The position numbers were made by a program, and so were the translations under genes. Positions 49,510 through 59,663 of a stretch of DNA of 64,000 nt are shown here, piece after piece. The notes beneath the pieces are model-generated. The model saw only the letters and a program-made list of their open reading frames with translations, was not told the origin of the DNA and ran no database searches. The stretch comes from Lachnospiraceae bacterium OM04-12BH (GTDB lineage Bacteria; Bacillota; Clostridia; Lachnospirales; Lachnospiraceae), in NCBI GenBank assembly GCA_003490145.1, contig QULQ01000015.1, positions 1-64,000 on the forward strand, written 5' to 3'. Each line of letters opens with the position of its first letter. The first letter of the stretch is position 1.

Positions 49510-51333
49510 TTAATGCTCTGACATTTCCAGTACAGCAGTCATCAGATAGAATGGCAGTGAAAATACCATGAAATAAACATAGCGGAATTCGGTGGCCACG
49601 GGAGTGGCGATCATGACCGTGAGATAGAGGGCAAAGCTTGGCAGGTAATAGACAAGCTTTGCTTTTTCTTTTCTTACAAAGGCATTGCTGATAGAAAAGA
49701 GCATAGACCAGAAGATGACACCCATACTCCAGAGGAGACTGTAGATGGGAACCATGCTGCCCATTTTGATAGCAATCTCCTTTCCTTTTACGACAAAGGG
49801 ACCGCCGATTAGCGGTGTATGGGAGACACCAAACTGGGTGGCACTGACACCTTCTGCTTCTGCTACCAGATAGAAGGAATCGGGATACCAGTAGCCATAG
49901 GTCTGATTGACATAAGCCTGAATATAATCACCGGGATAAGCAGCGAAAAAACGCAGGTACAGGTTCAGGAATTCTGACTTATGGCTCGTCAGATAGCTCT
50001 GGTCTCCGGCACGTACCAGCTCTTTGATATTGTCAGCATAGGTAGGATTGTAAAGCTCCTTGATATAAGTCAGGTCTACTACATGCTCGATCAGGTCAAG
50101 ATCCTCTGGAGCGATCTCTCTGTCATTGCAGATCACGGCAGCAATCTGCTGGGCAGGTATGGAGCAGGATTCAATGAAATCCGGCTGGATCACATGGGCA
50201 GCATTCATAACGGGATATTTGATGACTGCTGAGGTCAATACGATAACTGCCAGACAGGGATAAAGCTTCAGTGCCTTTTTCCTGTAATAGATCAGAAGGA
50301 AGGGAAGGGCGAATAAAAAGCCATACCAGCCGTTGGAACGGAACAGGCAGAGCATCAGCCCGGAAAGCGTGAATGTGACAAGCTCCCTTATTGTGATCTG
50401 TCTGGAGATGCGGAGCAGGCAGCAGCTGAAGATAAGCACAGCTCCCGCAAAGGGGATATCCTTCCAGATTGTTACGGAAAAGACAGCATGATAGGGAACT
50501 AGTGCATAAAAGAGTGTGATGAGAAACAGGATCAGGGAACGTACCCTAAACTGCTTCAGTGTGCGGATCAGATAGGCTGCCGCAAAAGCGAGGAAGCACA
50601 TCTGCGCAAAAGTATAAAAGGAGATAGCGATCACTTTGTTATTTGTAAAGAGAAGGCCAATCCGGTAGAAAAATTTTATGGTCAGGGTGTGCGCAAGCGG
50701 ATGGTGATTGCTGTAAGGGACAAGTCCCAGGATCTGCTCATACTGATTGATGCTGTCTGGTGTCATGATACCTGGATACTGATAAAGAAAATAAGGAAGC
50801 CAGCAGAGCAGACAAAGGAAGAAGCTGCAAAAACCGGTTTTTCTGCGGTACAGCTCCTGAAGAAAATTGACTGTCCTGGTTAAGCGTGGAAAACGGCAGG
50901 AAAAGAGTCTGCCGGTATGGTCGTTTTCAAACAGATAATAACGCAGCATTTCCCGGTTGCAGGAATACGAATAGAGGAACAGCAGCAGCTCGTAAAAAAG
51001 AATGGTAAAGCCGGCAAATACAGAAAGCAGGATGATACCCTGGTAGAGCCGGCTTGTAAGCTGCTCGATATAGTGGTGCCCATCCACCAGCATATACATC
51101 AGAGAAAACAGCAGGGAAAGGATCAGTGCATTCTGTGCGGCAGGCAGAGAGCTCATGAAGGGCATATCCTTGATCCGGTGGTGGATCCGCCTGTATAGGA
51201 AGAAAGAAAGTAAAAAGAAAACACCGGTCAGAATATTGCCGGGCTCCAGCCTGGCAGCCTTCATCAGCGCCCATGTGGTAAGGAAGCTTTCCAGTATATG
51301 AATAAGTAATCTTACATTTCTGCTGACCTTCAT
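49510..51333 (-). CDS. Large polytopic membrane protein (DUF6020-like)
   Basis: This 607-residue protein has about 13 hydrophobic segments and an external loop with YPGIMTPDSINQYEQILGLV then NHHPLAHTLTIKFFY, reminiscent of GT-C glycosyltransferases, and a later NQTYGYWYPDSFYLV. I place it tentatively in the DUF6020 family. It is probably a cell-surface glycan enzyme like its neighbours at 41057 and 51442. It is convergent with the transporter operon and divergent from the GT2 gene. Confidence 0.65.
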   Translation of the reverse strand: MKVSRNVRLLIHILESFLTTWALMKAARLEPGNILTGVFFLLSFFLYRRIHHRIKDMPFMSSLPAAQNALILSLLFSLMYMLVDGHHYIEQLTSRLYQGIILLSVFAGFTILFYELLLFLYSYSCNREMLRYYLFENDHTGRLFSCRFPRLTRTVNFLQELYRRKTGFCSFFLCLLCWLPYFLYQYPGIMTPDSINQYEQILGLVPYSNHHPLAHTLTIKFFYRIGLLFTNNKVIAISFYTFAQMCFLAFAAAYLIRTLKQFRVRSLILFLITLFYALVPYHAVFSVTIWKDIPFAGAVLIFSCCLLRISRQITIRELVTFTLSGLMLCLFRSNGWYGFLFALPFLLIYYRKKALKLYPCLAVIVLTSAVIKYPVMNAAHVIQPDFIESCSIPAQQIAAVICNDREIAPEDLDLIEHVVDLTYIKELYNPTYADNIKELVRAGDQSYLTSHKSEFLNLYLRFFAAYPGDYIQAYVNQTYGYWYPDSFYLVAEAEGVSATQFGVSHTPLIGGPFVVKGKEIAIKMGSMVPIYSLLWSMGVIFWSMLFSISNAFVRKEKAKLVYYLPSFALYLTVMIATPVATEFRYVYFMVFSLPFYLMTAVLEMSEH

Positions 51334-51441
51334 GAATAACTCCTGTTCTCTTGCGGAATTTTATGCTATACTAAATTGATTATCCTCTTTCCTATCATAG
51401 AAAAAAGAGGGTGAACTGTCAACCAACAAAAGGAAAACAAT

Positions 51442-52449
51442 ATGCCAACGATCAGCCTTTGTATGATTGTAAAAAATGAAGAGAAGCATCTGGCAAGGTG
51501 CCTTGATACTGTCCGGGATCTGATGGATGAGATCATTATTGTAGATACCGGCTCTGCAGACCGGACAAAGGAGATCGCAGCCAGGTATACGGACAGGATC
51601 TACGACTTTGCCTGGATCGATGATTTTTCGGCGGCCAGAAACTTCGCTTTTTCCATGGCAGGCTGTGATTATATCTATAGCGCAGATGCTGATGAGGTTC
51701 TGGATGAGGAAAACCATGAGAAATTCCGTCTGCTGAAGGAAAATCTGCTTCCTGAGATTGAGATCGTGCAGATGTATTACGGCAATCAGCTTGCCTTTGG
51801 AACAGTTTACAACTTTGACAGGGAACTGCGTCCCAAGCTTTTTAAAAGGCTTCGGACATTTCAGTATGAGGATCCGATCCATGAGATTGTGCGTACCATG
51901 CCGGTGATCTATGACAGCGATATTGAGATTACCCATAAGCCAAACGAAAGCCATGCAGAGAGAGATCTTGCCGCTTTCCGGAGACTGACAGAGAAGGGGA
52001 CGATCAGTGACAGGCTTCTTTCCATGTATGCCAGGGAGCTGTATCTGTCGGGAACAGAAGAGGATCTTCTGCTTTCTGAGGATTATTTTACAGAAAGGGC
52101 AGACAGCGGGGAGCTGGAGCTTTATCATTTAAAGGAAGCAGTCTGTGTGATCGTAAGGGCGGCAAGGCTCCGGGGAGATTACCTGAAAATGTACCGGTAT
52201 GCCATGAAGGATATTGCCAGCGAGGGTGTCAGTGAGGTATGCTGTGAACTGGGAAATTACTATGAACAGGCGGGACTTCTGACAGAGGCTGTTATCTGGT
52301 ATTATAATGCCTGCCATGAGACGGGGGCGATTCTGGATATCCGCATGCAGAAGCAATTTCCCCTGGAAAAGCTGGCAGAATGCTATGAAAGGCTTGGAAA
52401 TCAGGAGCTTGCAGATCAATATAGAAAAGAAGCGCAGGAGGAAGAATAA
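51442..52449 (+). CDS. Family 2 glycosyltransferase with C-terminal helical repeats
   Basis: This 335-residue protein has the GT2 fold with ISLCMIVKNEEKHLARCL at 4-21, IIIVDTGSADRTKEIA and YIYSADADEVLDEEN, the nucleotide-sugar-binding acidic motif. A C-terminal part with TPR-like helical pairs (GNYYEQAGLLTEAVIWYYNA) is as in SunS-like transferases. It might glycosylate proteins or peptides. The start ATG 51442 follows AAAGGAAAAC. Confidence 0.85.
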   Translation: MPTISLCMIVKNEEKHLARCLDTVRDLMDEIIIVDTGSADRTKEIAARYTDRIYDFAWIDDFSAARNFAFSMAGCDYIYSADADEVLDEENHEKFRLLKENLLPEIEIVQMYYGNQLAFGTVYNFDRELRPKLFKRLRTFQYEDPIHEIVRTMPVIYDSDIEITHKPNESHAERDLAAFRRLTEKGTISDRLLSMYARELYLSGTEEDLLLSEDYFTERADSGELELYHLKEAVCVIVRAARLRGDYLKMYRYAMKDIASEGVSEVCCELGNYYEQAGLLTEAVIWYYNACHETGAILDIRMQKQFPLEKLAECYERLGNQELADQYRKEAQEEE

Positions 52450-52450
52450 C

Positions 52451-53506
52451 ATGGGCTTTGAACAGAATATCAGAAAGGTAGAACCTTATGTGGCAGGGGA
52501 ACAGCCAAAGAATCCCGGTGTCATCAAACTCAATACCAATGAATGTCCATATCCCCCGTCTCCTCTGGTAAAAGAGGCAGAAGGAAAGATCGACTATGAA
52601 AAACTCCGGTTGTATCCGGATATGAATGCAGAAAAGCTGGTAGATGCCCTTGCAGAGTATTATCAGGTAAAGCCCTCGCAGGTGTTTGTGGGTGTGGGAA
52701 GTGACGATGTACTTTCCATGGCCTTCCTTACCTTTTTTAACGGCAGTCTTCCGGTGCTGTTCCCTGATATCACCTATTCCTTTTATGATGTCTGGGCAGA
52801 TCTGTACAGGATCCCCTATAAGACATGCCCTCTGACAGAGGACTTCCATATCAGGAAGGAGGATTATCTGGTACCAAATGGTGGTATCATTTTCCCAAAT
52901 CCCAACGCGCCGACAGGTGTCCTTGAGGAGGTTTCCATGATCGAGGAGATCATAAGAGCCAATCAGGATGTGGTCGTGATCATTGACGAAGCCTATATTG
53001 ATTTTGGAGGGGAAAGCGTCCTCCCCCTGATCGATAAATATGAAAATCTTCTGGTTGTGCAGACCTTTTCCAAGTCAAGAGCCATGGCCGGTATGAGAAT
53101 CGGCTATGCCATGGGAAATGAGAAGCTGATCAGATATCTGAAGGATGCAAAATTTTCCTTCAATTCCTATACGATGAACCTGCCGTCTATCGAAATGGGG
53201 ACGGCAGCAGTAAAGGATGATGCGTATTTTAAAGAAACAACAGGCAAGATCATAGCAACCAGAGAGCGTGTGAAAAAGGAAATGAAGAAGCTAGGCTTTT
53301 TCTTTACAGATTCCATGAGCAATTTTCTGTTTGCCGGCCATGAAAATGTACCGGCGGGAGAGCTGTTCCGGGCACTGAAAGAAAATGACATATATGTCAG
53401 ATACTGGAACAAGGACAGGATCAGCAACCGTCTGCGTATCACCATCGGTACAGATGAGCAGATGGATCGTTTCCTGGAATTTTTAAGAAGCTATCTGAAC
53501 AACTAA
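52451..53506 (+). CDS. hisC: Histidinol-phosphate aminotransferase
   Basis: This 351-residue class I/II PLP aminotransferase has IKLNTNECPYPPSPLV, SDDVLSMAFLTFFNG, VIIDEAYIDFGGESV and the PLP Lys208 in TFSKSRAMAGMRIGYAMG, typical of HisC. It is not in a his operon, so an orphan or broad-specificity transaminase is possible. The start ATG 52451 lies just after the GT2 stop. Confidence 0.88.
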   Translation: MGFEQNIRKVEPYVAGEQPKNPGVIKLNTNECPYPPSPLVKEAEGKIDYEKLRLYPDMNAEKLVDALAEYYQVKPSQVFVGVGSDDVLSMAFLTFFNGSLPVLFPDITYSFYDVWADLYRIPYKTCPLTEDFHIRKEDYLVPNGGIIFPNPNAPTGVLEEVSMIEEIIRANQDVVVIIDEAYIDFGGESVLPLIDKYENLLVVQTFSKSRAMAGMRIGYAMGNEKLIRYLKDAKFSFNSYTMNLPSIEMGTAAVKDDAYFKETTGKIIATRERVKKEMKKLGFFFTDSMSNFLFAGHENVPAGELFRALKENDIYVRYWNKDRISNRLRITIGTDEQMDRFLEFLRSYLNN

Positions 53507-53520
53507 GGAGGAAGTAATCT

Positions 53521-54366
53521 ATGTTTAAGAATTTTTTAAAGGGAATGGTAATGGGACTTGCCAATATCATCCCAGGTGTCAGTGGAGGAACCCTTGCGGT
53601 TTCCATGGGTATTTATGACAAGCTGATCCACTGTCTGACACATCTGTTCAGGGAATTCAAGGAAAGCATCCGCTTCGTACTGCCGATCATACTTGGTATG
53701 ATCGTGGCACTGGCAGGACTGTCATTTGTGATCACTCCGGCATTTGAGCATTTCCCGCTGCAGACGAACGGACTGTTTATTGGACTCATCGTTGGCGGAC
53801 TGCCGCTTATGTTCAGAAAGGTAAAGGGCAGCAGGATCAGGATCGGACACGGGATCGTGTTCCTGATCTTCTTTGCCATCGTGATCGGAATGGCCATGCT
53901 GGGTGATACAGAAGGCAAGGCAGCCGATCTAAGCCTTGGCCTTGTAAATGTACTGAAGCTGTTCGGCGTTGGCGTTATTGCATCTGCAACTATGGTGATC
54001 CCCGGGGTCAGCGGTTCCATGATGCTTCTGGTCATGGGCTATTACAATCCCATTGTGGCAACTATTAAGGAATTCGTAGAGGCACTGGTACATTTCAATA
54101 TGCAGGAGATCCTGCGCTGCTGTGGCATCCTGATCCCGATGGGGATCGGCGTTATTGTCGGTATTTTCGCCATTGCCAAGGTGATTGAGATTATTTTTGA
54201 GAAGTTTCCGGTCTATGCATACTATGCGATTATCGGACTGATCCTGGCATCACCCATTGCGATCCTGATGGCCTCGGAGCTTGGTGTGATCACTGTTCTT
54301 TCTGTGATCACCAGTCTTGTTACCTTTGCTGTCGGATTCGTGGTTGCCATGAAGCTTGGAGAATAA
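53521..54366 (+). CDS. DUF368-family membrane protein (PopT-type)
   Basis: This 281-residue protein has the two inverted-repeat motifs ANIIPGVSGGTLAVSMGIYD near the start and ATMVIPGVSGSMMLLVMGYY in the middle, typical of DUF368. Members of this family have recently been implicated in undecaprenyl-phosphate translocation (PopT). Location next to glycosyltransferases fits a lipid-carrier recycling role. Confidence 0.88.
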   Translation: MFKNFLKGMVMGLANIIPGVSGGTLAVSMGIYDKLIHCLTHLFREFKESIRFVLPIILGMIVALAGLSFVITPAFEHFPLQTNGLFIGLIVGGLPLMFRKVKGSRIRIGHGIVFLIFFAIVIGMAMLGDTEGKAADLSLGLVNVLKLFGVGVIASATMVIPGVSGSMMLLVMGYYNPIVATIKEFVEALVHFNMQEILRCCGILIPMGIGVIVGIFAIAKVIEIIFEKFPVYAYYAIIGLILASPIAILMASELGVITVLSVITSLVTFAVGFVVAMKLGE

Positions 54367-54381
54367 AACTGGAGAACAGAA

Positions 54382-55296
54382 ATGGAAGAAATGGAAGCCT
54401 ATACGGGGTTTGCAGAAGTATATGATACCTTTATGGATGATACACCCTATGAAGAGTGGGCGGATTTTCTGGCAGGGCTGATCGGGAAATATGGGATTTC
54501 AAGACCGGTGCAGTCAGCCGGAGAGGCAGGCTGCGCGGCAGGAACAGCAGAAAGCACCGGCACAGAGCAGGGATCCGGTGCAGATCCCTCCCTCAGGGAA
54601 GCCCTTGAGGAAGAGAAAAATCTGGTGCTGGATCTTGGCTGTGGCACAGGCACACTGACGGAGCTCCTTTCACAGAAGGGCTTTGACATGATCGGTGTAG
54701 ACAGCTCGGAAGAAATGCTGCAGCTTGCCATGGACAAAAAGGAAAAAACCGGAAGCAGAATCCTGTATCTCTGTCAGGATATGAGGGATCTTGACCTGTA
54801 CAGTACGGTGGGAACCGTGGTCAGTGTCTGCGACAGTATAAACTATCTGCTTGAGGATGAGGATGTGGCAGATACGTTTTCACTGGTTGAGAATTATCTG
54901 TATCCGGGAGGGATCTTCATTTTTGATTTTAATACGCTTTATAAATATGAAACAGTGATCGGGGATACCACGATCGCTGAAAACCGGGATGACTGCAGCT
55001 TCATCTGGGAAAACTACTACCATGAGGAAGAGCACATCAATGAGTATGACCTGACGATCTTTGCAAGGGAGAAGAAAAACAGGGAATCCTTCCGCAGATT
55101 TCAGGAGACCCATTACCAGAGGGGATATACCCTGGAAGAAATGAAGAGCTTTGTGGAAAACAGCGGACTTTCCCTGATCCTTGTAATGGATGCGGAAACC
55201 CACAGGGAACCTACAGAAGACAGCGAACGGATCTATGTGGTGGCAGGAAAAGGGCGGAAAGCCGCGGAAGAATGTAATACAGGAGAAAACAGATGA
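54382..55296 (+). CDS. Class I SAM methyltransferase
   Basis: This 304-residue protein opens with EAYTGFAEVYDTFMDDTPYE. An unusual Ala/Gly/Ser-rich insert (about 50-75) precedes motif I LVLDLGCGTGTLTELL (about 83-98), followed by SVCDSINYLLEDEDVADTFS. It is a common Firmicutes family often found with hslO. The start of hslO overlaps its stop by four bases. Substrate unknown. Confidence 0.85.
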   Translation: MEEMEAYTGFAEVYDTFMDDTPYEEWADFLAGLIGKYGISRPVQSAGEAGCAAGTAESTGTEQGSGADPSLREALEEEKNLVLDLGCGTGTLTELLSQKGFDMIGVDSSEEMLQLAMDKKEKTGSRILYLCQDMRDLDLYSTVGTVVSVCDSINYLLEDEDVADTFSLVENYLYPGGIFIFDFNTLYKYETVIGDTTIAENRDDCSFIWENYYHEEEHINEYDLTIFAREKKNRESFRRFQETHYQRGYTLEEMKSFVENSGLSLILVMDAETHREPTEDSERIYVVAGKGRKAAEECNTGENR

Positions 55297-56171
55297 GTGA
55301 TTATATAATCAGGGCGACGGCCGCTGATGCAGGTATCAGAGCCTTTGCGGCAACAACGAAGGAGCTTGTGGAAAAAGCAAGACAGATCCACGATACCAGT
55401 CCGGTGATCACGGCGGCCCTCGGAAGGCTGCTGACAGGCGGGGTGATGATGGGAACGATGCTAAAGGGAGAAGATGACCTTTTGACTCTGCAGGTCAGCG
55501 GAGATGGACCGGTACGGGGCATGACGGTTACTGCGGGAAGCAACGGGACAGTCAAGGGATATGCAGTCGAGCCACAGGTGATGCTGCTAAAGAATGCTGC
55601 GGGAAAGCTGGACGTAGGCGGTGCAGTAGGAAGGGGAACACTGCGTGTGATCAAGGACATGGGACTGAAGGAGCCTTATGTGGGGCAGACCGCCCTGCAG
55701 ACCGGTGAGATCGCTGATGACCTGACCTATTACTTCGCAGCCTCCGAACAGGTGCCTTCCAGTGTAGGACTGGGTGTTCTGATGGAGAAGAATAATACAG
55801 TGAAGCAGGCGGGTGGCTTTATCATCCAGCTGATGCCCTTTGTCGGAGAAGAAGTGATCGGAGCACTGGAAAAAAACCTGGCTGCTTTTTCTACAGTCAC
55901 AACTGTACTGGATAAAGGAAAAACACCGGAAGAAATGCTGCAGCAGCTGCTTGCGGGACTGGATCCAGTGATCACAGAGAAGGTGCCGTGCCGGTATGAA
56001 TGCAGCTGCAGCAGAGAACGTATGGAGCGTGCGATCATCAGTATTGGTAAGAAGGATATCGAAGAAATGATAAATGATGGGGAAGCCATTGAGGTAAACT
56101 GTCAGTTCTGTGGAAATTCCTATCACTTTTCTGTAGAAGAGCTCAAAGAAATGCTGAAGGCAGCAAGATAA
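55293..56171 (+). CDS. hslO: Redox-regulated chaperone Hsp33
   Basis: This 292-residue protein has the Hsp33 N-terminal signature IRAFAATTKELVEKARQIHD, GRGTLRVIKDMGLKEPYVGQ, and the redox-sensing zinc site near the C terminus, CSCSRERMERAIIS then CQFCGNSYHF. On oxidation the zinc site opens and the chaperone becomes active. Complete and of normal length. Confidence 0.95.
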   Translation: MSDYIIRATAADAGIRAFAATTKELVEKARQIHDTSPVITAALGRLLTGGVMMGTMLKGEDDLLTLQVSGDGPVRGMTVTAGSNGTVKGYAVEPQVMLLKNAAGKLDVGGAVGRGTLRVIKDMGLKEPYVGQTALQTGEIADDLTYYFAASEQVPSSVGLGVLMEKNNTVKQAGGFIIQLMPFVGEEVIGALEKNLAAFSTVTTVLDKGKTPEEMLQQLLAGLDPVITEKVPCRYECSCSRERMERAIISIGKKDIEEMINDGEAIEVNCQFCGNSYHFSVEELKEMLKAAR

Positions 56172-56181
56172 GGGTGGTCAT

Positions 56182-58128
56182 ATGAAGCATGGATTTATCA
56201 AGGCGGCAGCCATTACACCGGATCTTAAGGTAGCAGACCCGGTTTATAACAGTCAGGTGATCTGTCAGAAGATAGAGGAGGCTGAGAAGGAAGGAGCAGT
56301 GCTCCTTGTTTTTCCGGAGCTTTGTATTTCCGGTTATACCTGTCATGACCTGTTCCTGCAGGAAACACTGCTTGTGGCATGCAAAGAACAGCTGCAGAAA
56401 ATTGCCGGATTTACCAGAGGGAAGAACTGCATTGCTTTTGTGGGACTGCCGCTGGAAAAGGATGGGAAGCTGTATAATGTGGCGGCGGTTCTTCATGACG
56501 GTGAGGTGCTGGCACTGATCCCAAAAACATGGATCCCCTCTTATGGAGAGTTCTATGAAACAAGACATTTTCAAAGGGGGAATGAAACGCCTGTTTTTGT
56601 AGAGCTGTTTGAAAAGCAGGTTCCGTTTGGAACACATATTCTCCTGACTGCGGAAAATATCGGTGGGTTTACGATAGGATGTGAAATCTGTGAAGATATG
56701 TGGGTGCCTGCTTCGCCAGGTCAATCGGCGGCACTGGCTGGTGCGACTGTGATAGTCAATCTTTCGGCATCCAATGAAACCATTGGAAAAGAGGCTTACA
56801 GAAGACTGCTTGTGAGATCAGAGAGCGCAAGGTTCCTTGCCGGTTATATTTATGCCAGTGCAGGGGAGGGAGAATCGACACAGGATCTTGTCTTCGGGGG
56901 ACATGACCTGATCACAGAAAATGGAACCGTGCTGGCAGAAAGCAGAAGGTTTCAGAATGAAATAATCTATGGAGATATTGATATCCACAGGCTTTCCATG
57001 GAACGCCGCCGGATGAATACCTTTGCTTTGGAGAAAAGCAGTGATTATCTGACCGTGGGCTTTTGGCTAAAAATAGAAGAAACAAGACTGACAAGAAGCT
57101 TTGCACGACAGCCTTTTGTTCCGTCAGACAGGAAGGAAAGGGAAGAACGCTGCAATGAGATCCTTATGATCCAGTCCATGGGACTGAAAAAGCGTTTTGC
57201 CCATACCGGCTGTCAGAAGGCAGTCATTGGTATTTCCGGTGGCCTGGATTCCACACTGGCATTGCTTGTGACCGTAAGGGCATTTGATATGCTGGGGCTT
57301 CCCAGAGGAAATATTTATGCAGTGACCATGCCGTGCTTTGGCACCACAGACAGAACCTATGATAATGCCTGTAAGCTGACAAAAACGCTTGGAGCCACAC
57401 TGGAAGAGATCGATATCAGGGAAGCAGTCACGATCCATTTCAGGGATATCAGGCAGGATATGGAGAACCATAATGTTACTTATGAAAACGGACAGGCACG
57501 GGAGAGAACCCAGATCCTGATGGATATTGCCAACAGGGAGAATGCACTTGTGATCGGAACTGGAGATATGTCGGAGCTTGCGCTTGGATGGGCAACCTAC
57601 AATGGAGATCACATGTCCATGTACGGTGTGAATGCCGGTGTGCCAAAGACACTGGTGAGACATCTGGTGGCTTATTATGCAGATACCTGTGAAAATGAAA
57701 CCCTGTCGGCAGTTCTCCGGGACGTGCTGGATACACCGGTCAGCCCGGAACTCCTGCCTCCCGTTGAGGGAAAGATTTCCCAGAAGACCGAAGATCTGGT
57801 AGGACCCTATGAGCTTCATGATTTCTTCCTATATTATATGCTGAGGTGCGGCTTTGAACCGGAAAAGATCTACCGGATCGCCAGGAAGACCTTTACAGGT
57901 GTCTATGAGGATGAAGTGATCCTGAAGTGGTTAAAGACCTTTTACCGGAGATTTTTTGCGCAGCAGTTCAAGCGCTCCTGCCTGCCGGACGGTCCAAAGG
58001 TCGGAAGCGTGGCACTTTCACCAAGAGGAGATCTGCGGATGCCCTCTGATGCCAGTGCAGCCTGCTGGCTTGCCGAGGTGGAGAAGCTTCAGCAGACTTG
58101 CAAAATAAAAGAAAATGATATATTATGA
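56182..58128 (+). CDS. nadE: Glutamine-dependent NAD(+) synthetase
   Basis: This 648-residue protein has an N-terminal nitrilase-type glutaminase domain (about 1-300) with Glu in LVFPELCISGYTCHD and catalytic Cys in GCEICEDMW. The synthetase domain has the PP-loop GISGGLDSTLAL at 351-362 and GTGDMSELALGWATYNGDHM. It makes NAD from deamido-NAD with glutamine as nitrogen donor. Confidence 0.95.
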   Translation: MKHGFIKAAAITPDLKVADPVYNSQVICQKIEEAEKEGAVLLVFPELCISGYTCHDLFLQETLLVACKEQLQKIAGFTRGKNCIAFVGLPLEKDGKLYNVAAVLHDGEVLALIPKTWIPSYGEFYETRHFQRGNETPVFVELFEKQVPFGTHILLTAENIGGFTIGCEICEDMWVPASPGQSAALAGATVIVNLSASNETIGKEAYRRLLVRSESARFLAGYIYASAGEGESTQDLVFGGHDLITENGTVLAESRRFQNEIIYGDIDIHRLSMERRRMNTFALEKSSDYLTVGFWLKIEETRLTRSFARQPFVPSDRKEREERCNEILMIQSMGLKKRFAHTGCQKAVIGISGGLDSTLALLVTVRAFDMLGLPRGNIYAVTMPCFGTTDRTYDNACKLTKTLGATLEEIDIREAVTIHFRDIRQDMENHNVTYENGQARERTQILMDIANRENALVIGTGDMSELALGWATYNGDHMSMYGVNAGVPKTLVRHLVAYYADTCENETLSAVLRDVLDTPVSPELLPPVEGKISQKTEDLVGPYELHDFFLYYMLRCGFEPEKIYRIARKTFTGVYEDEVILKWLKTFYRRFFAQQFKRSCLPDGPKVGSVALSPRGDLRMPSDASAACWLAEVEKLQQTCKIKENDIL

Positions 58129-58142
58129 TATCAGTGATTGCA

Positions 58143-58180
58143 AAGAAGCAGTATCCTTATGTGGAGACTGCTTCTTTTCT
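58143..58180 (+). terminator. Terminator of the hslO-nadE operon
   Basis: AAGAAGCAGT (58143-58152) pairs with ACTGCTTCTT (58167-58176) and continues TTCTTTATTT. Confidence 0.8.
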
Positions 58181-58206
58181 TTATTTGAAAGACAGGGGGA
58201 AAGGGT

Positions 58207-58950
58207 ATGAAAAATCCTGAAAACAGTGATTTCCTGGTTCTGAACAGAATGATCTACCGGATCTATACGACTGAGGATGAAAAGACGATGCGCATAGATC
58301 TTCTCGAACAGATGAAAATGCTTGTAGATTTTGACGCAGCAGACTTTTATCTGGCAGGAGAGGGAAAAGAGGTACTGGGGGATCCTGCCCTGTATAACTG
58401 CGAAGGTACAGCTTCGGAATTTGTTGATATGGCGCCCTTTAAGAAGCTTATGGAAGGGGGAAAGAGCCTTGTGATCCGGGAAACAGATCTGGTCGCGGAG
58501 GAGAAAAGGCAGGAAAGCCTGTATTACAAAAAGGTATACCGGCCGGGAAACTGGAATTATTCCCTGCTGATGGTGCTTGCCAGCGAAAAACAGTTTCTTG
58601 GTATCATGACACTATACCGTTCCATAGGGAAGGACAATTTTGACTATGATGATATTTTCCTGCTGGATATGCTGAAGGATCATCTGTCATACCGTTTATA
58701 CAGGGACAGACAGCTGCGTCTTTATGAACCTCATAAATATACGATCGTGGAGGCTACAAGGGAATTTGGCCTGACTGGCAGGGAGGAAATGGTTCTCCAG
58801 TGTATCATGGAAGGGAAGGATAAGGAAGAGATCTGTGAGGAGCTGTCGATCAGCATCAACACATTTAAAAAGCATTCTCTCAATATTTACAGAAAGCTGC
58901 AGGTAAATAACAGAGTGCAGCTTTTCAAGAAGGTGCTGGAAAGAGAATGA
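58207..58950 (+). CDS. LuxR-type regulator with GAF-like sensor domain
   Basis: This 247-residue protein has an N-terminal part (about 10-165) that looks like a GAF domain, and a C-terminal LuxR helix-turn-helix (about 185-245) with FGLTGREEMVLQCIMEGKDK and INTFKKHSLNIYRKLQVNNR. No receiver domain. The signal and targets are unknown. It has a strong GGGGGAAAGG start signal. Confidence 0.85.
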   Translation: MKNPENSDFLVLNRMIYRIYTTEDEKTMRIDLLEQMKMLVDFDAADFYLAGEGKEVLGDPALYNCEGTASEFVDMAPFKKLMEGGKSLVIRETDLVAEEKRQESLYYKKVYRPGNWNYSLLMVLASEKQFLGIMTLYRSIGKDNFDYDDIFLLDMLKDHLSYRLYRDRQLRLYEPHKYTIVEATREFGLTGREEMVLQCIMEGKDKEEICEELSISINTFKKHSLNIYRKLQVNNRVQLFKKVLERE

Positions 58951-58970
58951 AAATAGCAGGTCAGGACAGG

Positions 58971-58999
58971 GAGCGGCTGTAAAGGGAATATGGCCGCTC
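58971..58999. terminator. Hairpin between convergent genes 58207 and 59024
   Basis: GAGCGGC (58971-58977) and GCCGCTC (58993-58999) form a GC-rich stem with a 15-base loop. It may serve both directions, but neither side has a long T run. Confidence 0.45.
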
Positions 59000-59023
59000 T
59001 CTCTGATCTGTACAGATACCCTG

Positions 59024-59506
59024 TCACCTGCTGCCGGAGCCGGCAGGATCCTCAGAGGCAGACGGTGAAGGAGAGGCTTTCTGCAGGGAAGCTTTAATCG
59101 CGTTTAAAAGCACGGTGGAGGTATATTTATTATCATCGGCATAGGTAATATTTTCCAGAGACTGGGTTTTCAGTATTTTCTCTGCCAGATCATCAAAGAC
59201 AGGCTCGATCAGGGGGAACATGGTCGTAACGGCTTCGTCCAGATTGACGATCTGGATATCATTGATATTGTTCTCATCAACCGTGACCTCTACATCCACA
59301 ACATTATCATTGATGATCAGTGAGGTAGTATAGACACCGGGAACATAGGCAGCGGTATTTGCTGAAGCGGATGTTTCCTTTGCTGCAGTCTTTGGCAGGA
59401 ACATGACGATCATCAGGATCAGGAACAGGATGCCAAGGACAACAAAAATACCTGTATATATTAATTCTTTCAGATGCAGTACAACGATCTTTGTCTTGGA
59501 GCTCAT
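59024..59506 (-). CDS. Membrane-anchored FMN-binding-domain-like protein
   Basis: This 160-residue protein has one membrane helix (about 14-36), then a Ser/Thr/Ala linker and a domain with YVPGVYTTSLIINDNVVDVE and VTVDENNINDIQIVNL, the opening strands of FMN-binding (NqrC/RnfG-like) domains. A Ser/Pro tail ends it. It may be extracytoplasmic. No Rnf or Nqr genes lie nearby. Confidence 0.65.
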   Translation of the reverse strand: MSSKTKIVVLHLKELIYTGIFVVLGILFLILMIVMFLPKTAAKETSASANTAAYVPGVYTTSLIINDNVVDVEVTVDENNINDIQIVNLDEAVTTMFPLIEPVFDDLAEKILKTQSLENITYADDNKYTSTVLLNAIKASLQKASPSPSASEDPAGSGSR

Positions 59507-59579
59507 GGATTTTCACCGGTTTTTCTCTTTTTACTATAGTATTAGTGCGGGAAAGGTTTTATTACAGAAACATCCCCTA

Positions 59580-59609
59580 TTGACAAATAAAAAGTGCGGT
59601 TGGTATTAT
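59580..59609 (+). promoter_or_regulatory. Promoter of glnA
   Basis: TTGACA (59580-59585) and TATTAT (59604-59609) are 18 bases apart and 55 bases before the start codon. Confidence 0.7.
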
Positions 59610-59663
59610 TTTTTTAGAATATTTTTACTTATTGAGAATCAGGAACGGTGGGAGGAATGAACC

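Noticed and set aside
59507..59663. ANTAR-type paired hairpins before glnA
   Set aside because: No pair of short stems with the expected loop motif could be drawn by eye.
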